DNA of 55,611 bases. Source: Rhizobium sp. (GTDB taxonomy: Bacteria; Pseudomonadota; Alphaproteobacteria; Rhizobiales; Rhizobiaceae). Location: positions 1-55,611 of the forward strand of contig JAQGJP010000010.1 of assembly GCA_028290545.1 (NCBI GenBank), given 5' to 3'. The notes beneath the pieces are model-generated. The model was not told where the DNA came from. It saw only the letters and a list, made by a program, of their open reading frames with translations, and ran no database searches. Positions 17,695 to 25,748 of this stretch are shown piece after piece (positions within the stretch are counted from its first letter, which is position 1; each line of letters opens with the position of its first letter). Both the position numbers and the translations under genes were made by a program.

Positions 17695-19629
17695 TTACCA
17701 GCCTCCGCCGCCACCCCCGCCGCCGGAAGATCCACCGCTGCTCGATGAAGAGGAAAAGCCTGAGGATGACGAGCTCGGCGGTGGCGGAAGGGTCGAGGCG
17801 ATTGTCGAGGACAACGAAGAGGAAAAGCCCGAGATTCGCTCGCCGAACCGATTGGAATTGAAATCCTGGCCGCCGTACCACGTGGGATGATAGCTTGCCG
17901 CAGCGGCGCCGGCCGCATCGAGCCATTTCTGGAACTGTTCCGACCAAGGCTTTTCGACGCCCAGCGCCACGGCATAGGGCAGCAGCTTCTCGAAATGCCT
18001 GGGCGACATTTCCGGCGCGCCGGCAAAATTCATCCGGTCCTTCTCGGCAACGGTCAGATAGAGCCTCAACCCCTCGACACCGTCGCGGAGTTCGCGCCCC
18101 AGCGGCGTGGCGGCCCCCATGATGGTGACGAAGAACGCCGCAATGAGAATCATGGCGCAGCTGGCGCCATAGGCGAAGATATCGTCCTGGGACCGCGCTG
18201 CCTCGAAGGCGCCGATCGTGCTGACGGTGATGATGACCGCGAATGCCAGCCAGAAGAAAAAGATGAAGATGCCGGCGAAAACACGCAGCACCATGACCGG
18301 TGCCGAAAGGGCGGTGGCGGCCAGCACCGCCGAAAACACCGCCACGAACACGAAGATGAAGGCTGGAACGATCAGCAGGCCGAGCATGTTCTCGTTGAAA
18401 TCGCCGATGACGAGCACCGCCAGATAGGCAAGGATCGTCAGGATGATCCCGCCGGTGATGACGCCGAGATTGTAGCGATGATATTTTCCGCGATGTTCCT
18501 TGTCGATGGCGATGCGGAAATCGTCTCCCAAGGACTGGATCTTCCTGCCGTTTTCCTTGCTGAGCGTGAAATAGGCGCCTGCAGCCTTGATGAAGTTGTA
18601 GATCTTGTCCTCGCCGATCGGCAGCTTGTCGGCCGGCGCCTTGCCGGTGCTCTTCAGCCTCACCGCCTTCTTGAGGTCTTCGAGCGTGATCAGGCCCTTG
18701 ACGGCGAGATTGATGGCGGAGGCGGAAAACGCCGTCCAGCCGCCGTTCGAGAACCCGCGATTGGCGACGTAATTGACGAGCGCGGGCGAAAGCCCTGCCG
18801 GAGGATCCCAGCGCGGAACGACCACCCCCCTGGAAGGATCGCGGCCGACACGGACCCATTGGATCGAGAAATAGAGCAGCACGATCAGCAGGCAGAGTCC
18901 GGCGGTGATCGAATTCAGCCGGTCGTGCACCGCCCACCAGAACTTGTCGCTGTCGGTCGGCGGGTCGATCGCGCCTTTGGGGAACTTGACGCCGATCGTC
19001 AGACCCTCGCGCATATTGAGCGGAATGGTCGTTGCAAAATAGGCCGCCCCACCGGCTTCCCTGACACGGGCATTCTTCTCCGTGGAGCCGAGCGGGCCGG
19101 TGTAGAAAACCGTGGCTTCGGGTTTGACGCCCGCCGGCAGGTTGACCGTGGCCGTGGCCTCGTTGATCGGGAACTCCCAGCCGGTGCCGGTGACGTTCCA
19201 GAACAATTCGTCGTGTTTGGCGAAATAGCGGATCTGCCGTCCGGTCTCGTACTTGATCTCATAGGTATGCTCGCCGGGCGGGATGGCGACATCCTCCCTG
19301 CCGATGACGATACGGGTGCCGTTGTCGATCGATTCGGCCTTGAAATTCTCCGTCTGGTCATCGCGTTTCACTCCGATGATCTTGAAATCGACACGGTGCA
19401 TTTCGCCATCGTCGCCGGAAAATGTCAGCGGAAAGTCGCGAAAAATGCCGTGCTTGATCTTGTAGTTCTCGGCCAGTACCCGGATGGTTTCAGTGACGGT
19501 CATCCTGCCGGATTTATCGAGATCGATATCGGCGTGATAGGATTGGATCACCTCCATGGCTTGGGCGGGGAGTGCGCCCAGCAGCATGCTTGCCAGAAAT
19601 AGAATTGCCCCGATGAGTGTGTGACGCAT
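17695..19629 (-). CDS. DUF2207 membrane protein with Ser/Gly-rich tail
   Basis: 644 residues. The signal peptide (MRHTLIGAILFLASMLLGA, cleaved near AQA-MEV) is followed by the extracytoplasmic DUF2207 domain (ESIDNGTRIVIGREDVAIPP and neighbours). Several membrane helices follow: ITAGLCLLIVLLYFSIQW, then a group at about 390-500. It ends in a low-complexity tail of Pro, Ser and Gly finishing GGGGGGGGW, which many DUF2207/YhfK-like proteins share. It follows lemA by nine bases; the LemA-DUF2207 pair recurs in many bacteria and is thought to act at the envelope, function unproven. Confidence 0.85.
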   Translation of the reverse strand: MRHTLIGAILFLASMLLGALPAQAMEVIQSYHADIDLDKSGRMTVTETIRVLAENYKIKHGIFRDFPLTFSGDDGEMHRVDFKIIGVKRDDQTENFKAESIDNGTRIVIGREDVAIPPGEHTYEIKYETGRQIRYFAKHDELFWNVTGTGWEFPINEATATVNLPAGVKPEATVFYTGPLGSTEKNARVREAGGAAYFATTIPLNMREGLTIGVKFPKGAIDPPTDSDKFWWAVHDRLNSITAGLCLLIVLLYFSIQWVRVGRDPSRGVVVPRWDPPAGLSPALVNYVANRGFSNGGWTAFSASAINLAVKGLITLEDLKKAVRLKSTGKAPADKLPIGEDKIYNFIKAAGAYFTLSKENGRKIQSLGDDFRIAIDKEHRGKYHRYNLGVITGGIILTILAYLAVLVIGDFNENMLGLLIVPAFIFVFVAVFSAVLAATALSAPVMVLRVFAGIFIFFFWLAFAVIITVSTIGAFEAARSQDDIFAYGASCAMILIAAFFVTIMGAATPLGRELRDGVEGLRLYLTVAEKDRMNFAGAPEMSPRHFEKLLPYAVALGVEKPWSEQFQKWLDAAGAAAASYHPTWYGGQDFNSNRFGERISGFSSSLSSTIASTLPPPPSSSSSGFSSSSSSGGSSGGGGGGGGW

Positions 19630-19638
19630 TGTCTTGCT

Positions 19639-20187
19639 CTAGAACTTCACAGCCGGTACCGCCCGGTCGGCGGGATTGTCGATCTCGAAGAACGTCTTTT
19701 TCTGGAAACCGAACGGGCCGGCGAGCAGGTTCGAGGGAAAGCTCTCGACCTTGATGTTGAGGTCGCGGGCCGAGCCGTTGTAATAGCGGCGCGCCATCTG
19801 GATCTCGCTTTCGATGCCGTCGAGCGACTGCTGCAATTCGGAAAAATTCTGGCTGGCCTTGAGATCCGGATAGGCCTCGGCAATCGCCATCACCCGGCCG
19901 AGCGCCTGGCTGAGCATGCCTTCGGCGATCCCGCGCGCGGCAACGTCGCCGGAAGGCACGGCCTGCGCCCTGTTGCGCAGTTCGACGATCTCCTCAAGCG
20001 TCGATTTCTCGTGGGTAGCGTAACCTTTGACCGTTTCGATCAGGTTGGGGATCAGGTCGGCACGGCGCTTGAGCTGCACGTCGATGCCGGACCAGGCCTC
20101 CTCGGCCATCTGTCGCGCCCGCACCAGGCCGTTATAGAGAAACACCGCAACAACAGCGACGATGGCGATCGCGATAACAAAATACAT
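19639..20187 (-). CDS. lemA: LemA family protein
   Basis: 182 residues. An N-terminal membrane anchor (MYFVIAIAIVAVVAVFLYNG) is followed by the helical LemA domain (VQLKRRADLIPNLIETVKGY and LRNRAQAVPSGDVAARG). YPDLKASQNFSELQQSL and RRYYNGSARDLN are LemA hallmarks, as is the end FEIDNPADRAVPAVKF. Likely exposed to the periplasm. Forms a two-gene unit with the DUF2207 protein. In other bacteria such pairs relate to membrane stress or surface protein handling, which is suggestive only. Confidence 0.92.
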   Translation of the reverse strand: MYFVIAIAIVAVVAVFLYNGLVRARQMAEEAWSGIDVQLKRRADLIPNLIETVKGYATHEKSTLEEIVELRNRAQAVPSGDVAARGIAEGMLSQALGRVMAIAEAYPDLKASQNFSELQQSLDGIESEIQMARRYYNGSARDLNIKVESFPSNLLAGPFGFQKKTFFEIDNPADRAVPAVKF

Positions 20188-20397
20188 GAGTCCCTCCGAC
20201 TTTTCTGGCCCCGTGCATGACTAACGTTTCAGCGCTGCAAAGTCATTGAGCACACAGCGTTTTTTCGTCGGGTGATTTTGACGCATCGCAATGCGATGCA
20301 CGAAATATTCTCTACCCTGTCACTCTAGGAACTGCCTGAAATCCAAGACCGCGGGATGATGGCTGCAAGTTAAACACCAACCCCTGGACAGAGTGCC

Positions 20398-20595
20398 ATG
20401 AAGACCGCGGCCACCATCATCAACATACTCGCCTTTGCGGTGCTGTTCTTCGACTACGCGGTCGCCATGCAGCCTCCGCAGCCGGCAGGCACACGCCGCT
20501 TCCTGCAGATCTATGCGGGCCAATTGCCCACCGGCACCTACCCAACGCTGAAGCCGGTCTGGGAACTGGGCGGAAAGGCGAGCGATCTGGTGTGA
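20398..20595 (+). CDS. Possible small single-span membrane protein
   Basis: 65 residues (MKTAATIINILAFAVLFFDY), opening with a membrane or signal helix and continuing with a Pro-rich soluble part ending GGKASDLV. It sits alone on the plus strand between lemA and glyQ, converging on glyQ with 13 bases between the stops. No clear ribosome site was seen, which lowers confidence. No function recognised. Confidence 0.4.
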   Translation: MKTAATIINILAFAVLFFDYAVAMQPPQPAGTRRFLQIYAGQLPTGTYPTLKPVWELGGKASDLV

Positions 20596-20608
20596 TCGGT
20601 GGCGGCGA

Positions 20609-21562
20609 TTACGCCGCTTTCGGCCAGTTCACGCCGCCGGCATCCGTCAGAAGGAAGGCTTCGCCGCAGGCCTTGGCCAGCGTCCGGACGCGCAGGATGT
20701 AGCTCTGCCGTTCGGTCACCGAAATCACGCCGCGCGCATCCAGGAGATTGAAGACGTGGCTGGCCTTGATACACTGGTCATAGGCCGGCAGCACGCATTT
20801 GTGGAGCTTGTGGTTATCCGTCTCGCCCGGCGCACCTGCATTCAGCAGAGCCTGGCATTCCTTTTCGGCATCCACGAAATGGCGGTGCAGCATGTCGGTA
20901 TTGGCGAATTCGAAATTGTGGCGCGAATATTCCTGTTCGGCCTGCAGGAAGACATCGCCATAGCTGATCTTCTCGTCGCCCTCGCGGCCGTTGAAGTTGA
21001 GATCGTAGACATTGTCGACGCCTTGCACATACATGGCGAGCCGCTCGAGGCCATAGGTCAGTTCGCCGGCGACCGGCGAGCATTCGATGCCGCAGACCTG
21101 CTGGAAATAGGTGAACTGGCTGACTTCCATGCCGTCGCACCAGCATTCCCAGCCCAGCCCCCAGGCGCCGAGCGTCGGGCTTTCCCAATCGTCCTCGACG
21201 AAGCGAATGTCGTGCAATAGCGGGTCGAGACCGATCGCCGCCAGAGAGCCGAGATAAAGCTCCTGCAGGTTGGACGGATTGGGCTTCAGGATCACCTGAT
21301 ACTGGTAGTAATGCTGCAGCCGGTTGGGGTTCTCGCCATAGCGTCCATCGGACGGCCGGCGGGAGGGCTGCACGTAAGCCGCCTTCCAGGGCTTGGGGCC
21401 GAGCGCGCGCAAGGTCGTGGCCGGATGGAAGGTACCGGCTCCGACTTCCATGTCGTATGGCTGCAGCACGGCGCAACCCTTGTCCGCCCAGTAGTTATGA
21501 AGCGTCAGTATCAGCGCCTGGAAGGAGCGCTTCGGGTTCATATGATCTGGGAGTGCGGACAT
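20609..21562 (-). CDS. glyQ: Glycyl-tRNA synthetase alpha subunit
   Basis: 317 residues, the catalytic class II chain of bacterial glycyl-tRNA synthetase. Family blocks: [96 protein letters not shown]. The start ATG 21562 ([14 protein letters not shown]) matches rhizobial proteins. It is the first gene of a minus-strand run leading through lemA and DUF2207 to glyS; spacing of over 400 bases to lemA suggests separate promoters. Confidence 0.96.
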   Translation of the reverse strand: MSALPDHMNPKRSFQALILTLHNYWADKGCAVLQPYDMEVGAGTFHPATTLRALGPKPWKAAYVQPSRRPSDGRYGENPNRLQHYYQYQVILKPNPSNLQELYLGSLAAIGLDPLLHDIRFVEDDWESPTLGAWGLGWECWCDGMEVSQFTYFQQVCGIECSPVAGELTYGLERLAMYVQGVDNVYDLNFNGREGDEKISYGDVFLQAEQEYSRHNFEFANTDMLHRHFVDAEKECQALLNAGAPGETDNHKLHKCVLPAYDQCIKASHVFNLLDARGVISVTERQSYILRVRTLAKACGEAFLLTDAGGVNWPKAA

Positions 21563-21677
21563 TCTGGCCTACCGTGGGGTGGATTTCCTGGCGGCTGAGT
21601 GCCATGGCGCGAAACAGCGGTCAAGGATTTTTGAACGCGGCACGGGGGCATTGATTGAAGCCAGGCTGATTGTTGTA

Positions 21678-21690
21678 TATCTTAAGGATA
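21678..21690 (+). promoter_or_regulatory. Near-palindrome in front of parD
   Basis: TATCTTAAGGATA, symmetric at five of six pairs, about 29 bases before the parD ATG. It could be the ParD operator, since ParD antitoxins repress their own promoters. Confidence 0.3.
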
Positions 21691-21718
21691 GCAGTCCGAA
21701 TGGAAGCCGGAGCCGGCC

Positions 21719-22012
21719 ATGAACGTGAAAATCTCGATCGAATTGCCGGAACACCAACTGGAGTTTGCCGAACGCAAGGTGCGCGAAGGCGCCTATGCAT
21801 CTGTTTCTGAAGTTATCACGGAGAGCCTGAGGGACAGCATGCTCGCCGAGCATGACAACAAGGACGCAAACGACCCGGTCGCGGCCATGGCCGACGAGAT
21901 CCGCCGGCGGCTGCAAACGCCTGATGATCAGTGGCTGAGCGAAGAAGAGTTCGAGAAGCACTTTGATAAATTGCTTCGTCACGCGGATGAGCAAATCAAA
22001 GCAGGCCGATAG
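21719..22012 (+). CDS. parD: ParD-type ribbon-helix-helix antitoxin
   Basis: 97 residues. The N-terminal ribbon-helix-helix (VKISIELPEHQLEFAERKV, then GAYASVSEVITESLRD) is typical of ParD. The acidic C-terminal part (DDQWLSEEEFEKHFDKLL) would wrap the toxin. The start ATG 21719 has a GGAG upstream. Its stop TAG shares a base with the GTG start of the toxin remnant (TAGTG), the usual tight coupling of parDE operons. The toxin partner is frameshifted, so this antitoxin may be without a target. Confidence 0.88.
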   Translation: MNVKISIELPEHQLEFAERKVREGAYASVSEVITESLRDSMLAEHDNKDANDPVAAMADEIRRRLQTPDDQWLSEEEFEKHFDKLLRHADEQIKAGR

Positions 22013-22325
22013 TGCGCTATCGGATCACAAACCATCCCGAGGTTACAAGCGATTTGCCGGCATTCTGAGATTTGTTGGCGATTACGCTGGCTATCCCGTA
22101 GCGCGCAGCAAAGTCGTCGAAATCAAGCAATCAATAACGAATTTGAAGAACTATCCGCACATCGGCACAGTCCGCGGCGAAATCGTCTCCGGACTGCGCG
22201 CACTTCCGTCCGCCGAAAAAGCCGTGATCTGTTTCACCGTCAACGACGAGACGCACACGGTAAAGATCGTCTGCGTCACCTATGCCGGACAGGACTGGCA
22301 GAAAATCGCCAAGGCAAGGGAATAG
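22012..22325 (+). pseudogene. parE: ParE/RelE-type toxin, broken by a frameshift
   Basis: From GTG 22012 the frame reads VRYRITNHPEVTSDLPAF and stops at 22066-22068. The homologous continuation (ILRFVGDYAGYPVARS, then YPHIGTVRGEIVSGLRALPS and KIVCVTYAGQDWQK) is in another frame from 22062 to the stop at 22325. Two bases (GC, 22060-22061) lie between the last codon of one frame and the first of the other, as if one base had been lost from a GCN codon. Everything else of the toxin, including its C-terminal strand, is present. Programmed frameshifting or a sequencing error are the alternatives. Confidence 0.85.
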
Positions 22326-22328
22326 CCG

Positions 22329-22529
22329 CTATTTCTCTTCCGGACGGCGGACGCGGTATTCGCCTGTCACCGGGTCCTGAACCAGCGTCCCGAGCGCGTT
22401 GTTCTTCTGTTCCTTGCGCTTGCTCTCCGACGCTTTGGCAAGTTTCATCGCATCAGCGATGAACTTCCGGTACAGGTACCAGCCTGCCAGCGCGATCAGA
22501 GCGACAAATAAAATCTTCGTAATTCCCAC
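22329..22529 (-). CDS. Small membrane-anchored protein downstream of the S49 peptidase
   Basis: 66 residues from GTG 22529 (MGITKILFVALIALAGWYLY): an N-terminal membrane helix, a basic middle and a C-terminal part DPVTGEYRVRRPEEK. The latter resembles short rhizobial proteins with a VQDPVTGEYR motif whose role is unknown to me. It starts ten bases after the peptidase stop, so the two are probably cotranscribed. It ends three bases from the stop of the broken parE on the other strand. Confidence 0.7.
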   Translation of the reverse strand: MGITKILFVALIALAGWYLYRKFIADAMKLAKASESKRKEQKNNALGTLVQDPVTGEYRVRRPEEK

Positions 22530-22539
22530 CCGTTAACCT

Positions 22540-23409
22540 CTACAGTCCATAGCGGCTCCACCAGAGCCGTTCCTCCACCGTGTCGATCGCACCGCCGGCG
22601 ATGCCTGCGCCGATCGCCATCCTGGGATCGATTGCGCCGTGCCGGCCGGAAATGAAGCGGCCGACAAAGCCTCTCGATGCCTCGATCACCTCGACCTCCA
22701 GCTTGTCGCCATAGCGCAGCTTGAGTTCGGTCAGCATGTCGCCAATGCCATCGACAAGGCCAAGTTCCTTGCCCTTTTCGCCCGACCAGAACAGCCCCGA
22801 GAAGAGCTGGTCATCATCGGCGAGCTTACCGGCGCGGCGCTCCTTGACCATATCGATGAACACTTTGTGGACATCGAGCTGCAGCGATTTCAGATGATCT
22901 ATATCACTTTGTTTTTCGGGCAGGAACGGGTCAAGCACAGATTTGTTTTCACCGGCGGTATAGACGCGGCGTTCGACGCCGATCTTCCTGAGCAGTTCCG
23001 GAAAACCGAAGCCGCCGGAAATCACCCCGATCGAGCCGACGATCGAGGTCGGATCGGCAATGATCTCGTCGCCGGCAAGCGCGATCAGGTAACCGCCGGA
23101 CGCTGCGACATCCTCGACGAACACCAGGACTTTCTTTTCCTTCTCTTTCGCCAGCGCCCGGATCTTGTGGAAGATCGCCCGCGACTGCACCGGCGAGCCG
23201 CCGGGGGAATTGATCGAAATCGCCACTGCCGGCGCCTTCTTGAAGTCGAATGCCTTCTCGAGAAGCTCCTCGACATTGGCGAGGTTGAGCGCCGGCCTGA
23301 ACTGGCTGCCGCCCGCCTGAATCACACCCGAGAGCTTCACCAGCGGAATCTTGATCTTGTTCTGCTTGCGGAATTTCTTCGGGATCAGGTATTTCAGCGG
23401 TCCAAGCAT
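22540..23409 (-). CDS. S49 family peptidase (SppA/SohB-like signal peptide peptidase)
   Basis: 289 residues, a single-domain member of the SppA family, which cuts leftover signal peptides or membrane proteins. The oxyanion-loop motif SINSPGGSPVQSR, the nucleophile serine in EDVAASGGYLIALAGDEIIA, and VGSIGVISG are clear. The general-base lysine of S49 enzymes should lie further downstream, as in the KGKELGLVDGIG region, which is the usual C-terminal block. No long N-terminal membrane helix is present, unlike E. coli SppA. Precedes a small membrane protein in one unit. Confidence 0.9.
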   Translation of the reverse strand: MLGPLKYLIPKKFRKQNKIKIPLVKLSGVIQAGGSQFRPALNLANVEELLEKAFDFKKAPAVAISINSPGGSPVQSRAIFHKIRALAKEKEKKVLVFVEDVAASGGYLIALAGDEIIADPTSIVGSIGVISGGFGFPELLRKIGVERRVYTAGENKSVLDPFLPEKQSDIDHLKSLQLDVHKVFIDMVKERRAGKLADDDQLFSGLFWSGEKGKELGLVDGIGDMLTELKLRYGDKLEVEVIEASRGFVGRFISGRHGAIDPRMAIGAGIAGGAIDTVEERLWWSRYGL

Positions 23410-23487
23410 ATTTTTTCCATTGCTATTCGATTTCGAGATGTAATCACCTTTGCCGGAAAGACAATGGCTCCAGGAATTTTTCGCGCG

Positions 23488-24282
23488 TCAGGCGACTTTG
23501 GCCACTCGTCCCAGCCGCCCGTAGCCTTTCCGGCCATTGTTGAGGTCATCGACGAACGGAAGAAATTTATGCGAGCCGTCGGGATGCATGAACAGCGGCG
23601 AGCGGAAGGCGAGCCGTGCCCGCGATCCCTTGACGGCGCTGACAAGCACCCGGATTGCACTTTCGTCCTCGCGGGGATGAATCAGGGTAACCTCGATACC
23701 GCCGAACCGCTTTCCGCAGGCGAGGATTATGGCCGCGATCGATTCGGGCCGGGCGATCAGCGACATCTGCCCGCCCGGTTTCAGTATGGCGCCGGCGGCC
23801 CGGATCCATTGCTCGAAAAGATCGCCGATCATCGCATGCGCTTCGGCTTTCAGCGCATCAGGCGCCCGGCGGTCGGAGCCGTCGTTGAAGGGCGGGTTCA
23901 TGATCACATGGTCGAATGTGTCGTCGGCAAGGCCGGCGGCGACGCGTTCGCGGCCCTTCAGCGTCACATCGGCCTCCAGCAGCGACAGCCTGTCGGCGAT
24001 CCGCGCATTTTCAGGCAGTGCCATGCCCTTGCGGGCATATTCGGCCATCTCCGCGGACTTCTCGACAAGCAGGACTTGCGCGTCGTTCAGGCGGGATGCG
24101 ACGGCCATGCCGGCGGCACCGGCTCCGGCACCGAGATCGGCAACATATATCGGCTTCCCGCCAACCACCATGGATGCCAGGAGCATCGCATCCATGCCGG
24201 CGCGATGGCCGCGGCCCTTGGGCTGGACGATGTGGAACCCGCCGAAATGAAAAGCGTCGACGGTCTCGGAAACAGCGATCAT
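23488..24282 (-). CDS. TrmN6-like class I SAM-dependent methyltransferase
   Basis: 264 residues. DAFHFGGFHIVQPKGRGHR and MDAMLLASMV open the Rossmann domain; DLGAGAGAAGMAVASRL is the SAM-binding loop. NPPFNDG is the NPPF/Y motif of N6-adenine methyltransferases. This pattern is that of E. coli YfiC/TrmN6, which methylates A37 of tRNA1(Val); an N6-methylase for RNA is the best guess. The ATG overlaps the stop of the DUF2007 gene by one base (TAATG), so both are translated from one message. Confidence 0.85.
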   Translation of the reverse strand: MIAVSETVDAFHFGGFHIVQPKGRGHRAGMDAMLLASMVVGGKPIYVADLGAGAGAAGMAVASRLNDAQVLLVEKSAEMAEYARKGMALPENARIADRLSLLEADVTLKGRERVAAGLADDTFDHVIMNPPFNDGSDRRAPDALKAEAHAMIGDLFEQWIRAAGAILKPGGQMSLIARPESIAAIILACGKRFGGIEVTLIHPREDESAIRVLVSAVKGSRARLAFRSPLFMHPDGSHKFLPFVDDLNNGRKGYGRLGRVAKVA

Positions 24283-24500
24283 TATTTCAGCTCGTCGCCC
24301 AGGCCTGCATCGCGCAGCGTTTGACGTGCTTCGTCCGCCCGATCCTTATCCACAAGCAGCCGCCGCTGCAGAATCCCGATCGAACCTTCGAGAATACTCA
24401 TGCCCTGGTCGGCGATCATGCAGTGGATGCCGAGGTCCTTGAGCAGGCTTTGCGCGTAGGAAAGGCTGACCGGATTGTTGCTTCGCATGATTTCAATCAC
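24282..24500 (-). CDS. DUF2007 domain protein
   Basis: 72 residues from GTG 24500 (protein MIEIMRSNNPVSLSYAQSLL), with AAAGGAACG in front. The single DUF2007 domain is recognised by the pattern NxxxLSYAQSLLKDLGI, then DQGMSILEGSIG and RLLVDKDRADEARQTL. Such domains resemble PII-type signalling folds and often sit in small proteins of unknown role. Overlaps the start of the TrmN6-like gene. Divergent from ispB with about 109 bases between the starts. Confidence 0.82.
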   Translation of the reverse strand: MIEIMRSNNPVSLSYAQSLLKDLGIHCMIADQGMSILEGSIGILQRRLLVDKDRADEARQTLRDAGLGDELK

Positions 24501-24609
24501 GTTTGCGTTCCTTTTTTGTCGATTTTGAACGGGAGGGACAATTCGCCTCTTGCCGCCTTGCTCCGCTGTTTTTATGGTCGCCCGACCGAAATGAACAGGA
24601 GCCGGTTCC

Positions 24610-25626
24610 TTGGGCCTCGTAATACCGCTTGATGAAGGCAAAAACAAACAGGCATCCATCAAGCCTCTGGTCGATCTGACCAGAGCCGATATGGAGCGCG
24701 TCAACCAGCTGATCCTTTCCAAGGCCGGTTCCGATGTGCAGATGATTCCGGAAGTTGCCAATCACCTGATTTCCTCGGGCGGCAAACGCCTGCGTCCGAT
24801 GCTGACCATCGCCACCGCCAACATGTTCGGCATCCGGGGCGACGCTCATGTGAAGCTCGCGGCCAGCGTCGAGTTCATGCACACGGCAACGCTTCTGCAT
24901 GACGATGTCGTCGATGAGAGCGATATGCGCCGTGGCCGCAAGACCGCGCGTATCCTCTGGGGCAACCAGGCAAGCGTGCTGGTCGGCGATTTCCTGCTCG
25001 GCCAGGCCTTCAAGATGATGGTCGAGGTCGGCTCGCTCGACGCGCTCGACGTGCTGTCGACAGCCGCAACCGTGATTGCCGAGGGCGAGGTGCTGCAGCT
25101 CTCCGTCGCCAAGAACATGGAAACCACCGAGGATGACTACCTTCAGGTCATTCGCGCCAAGACGGCGGCATTGTTTGCCGCGGCTGCCGAAGTCGGGCCG
25201 ATTATCGCCGGCACCAGCAAGGCCGATCGCGCCGCGCTCAAATCCTACGGCATGAATCTGGGGCTGGCATTCCAACTGGTGGACGATGCGCTCGATTATG
25301 GCGGCAAGGCAGCCGAACTCGGCAAGAACACCGGTGACGATTTCCGCGAGGGCAAGATCACGCTTCCGGTGATTCTCGCCTGGCGCAGGGGAACAGCGGA
25401 TGAACGCGAATTCTGGCGCGAGGCGATCGAGGGTAGCAAGAACGACGACGCCAATCTGGAACGGGCTTTTGGTCTGATCACCAAATATGGATCGCTGACC
25501 GACACGATCGCCCGCGCCAACCATTATGGAACCATTGCGCGCGATGCGCTGGCGCCATTGCCGGCCTCGCCCTGGAAATCGGCTCTCATGGATGTGATCG
25601 ATTTCTGTATCGGCCGCGTCAACTAA
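24610..25626 (+). CDS. ispB: Polyprenyl diphosphate synthase (octa-/decaprenyl, ubiquinone side chain)
   Basis: 338 residues, trans-prenyltransferase building the long isoprenoid tail used by UbiA for ubiquinone. The start is TTG 24610 (MGLVIPLDEGKN), supported by AGGAG ahead of it. First aspartate-rich motif D98-D-V-V-D102 with the basic RRGRKT after it; second motif in FQLVDDALDYGG; SSGGKRLRPML binds pyrophosphate. Chain length (C40 or C50) cannot be read reliably, but rhizobia use Q-10. Works with ubiA at 32.5 kb. Confidence 0.93.
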   Translation: MGLVIPLDEGKNKQASIKPLVDLTRADMERVNQLILSKAGSDVQMIPEVANHLISSGGKRLRPMLTIATANMFGIRGDAHVKLAASVEFMHTATLLHDDVVDESDMRRGRKTARILWGNQASVLVGDFLLGQAFKMMVEVGSLDALDVLSTAATVIAEGEVLQLSVAKNMETTEDDYLQVIRAKTAALFAAAAEVGPIIAGTSKADRAALKSYGMNLGLAFQLVDDALDYGGKAAELGKNTGDDFREGKITLPVILAWRRGTADEREFWREAIEGSKNDDANLERAFGLITKYGSLTDTIARANHYGTIARDALAPLPASPWKSALMDVIDFCIGRVN

Positions 25627-25748
25627 AAGCCTATGTCATCCGTTACATCAGAAACACTGCCAAATCGTCGAGCTTGTGACGACCACGGTTTTATGAAATT
25701 AAGGGTGCGAGCGATTTGCGCGCATACGCATCGATGAAAGGCTGTCGA

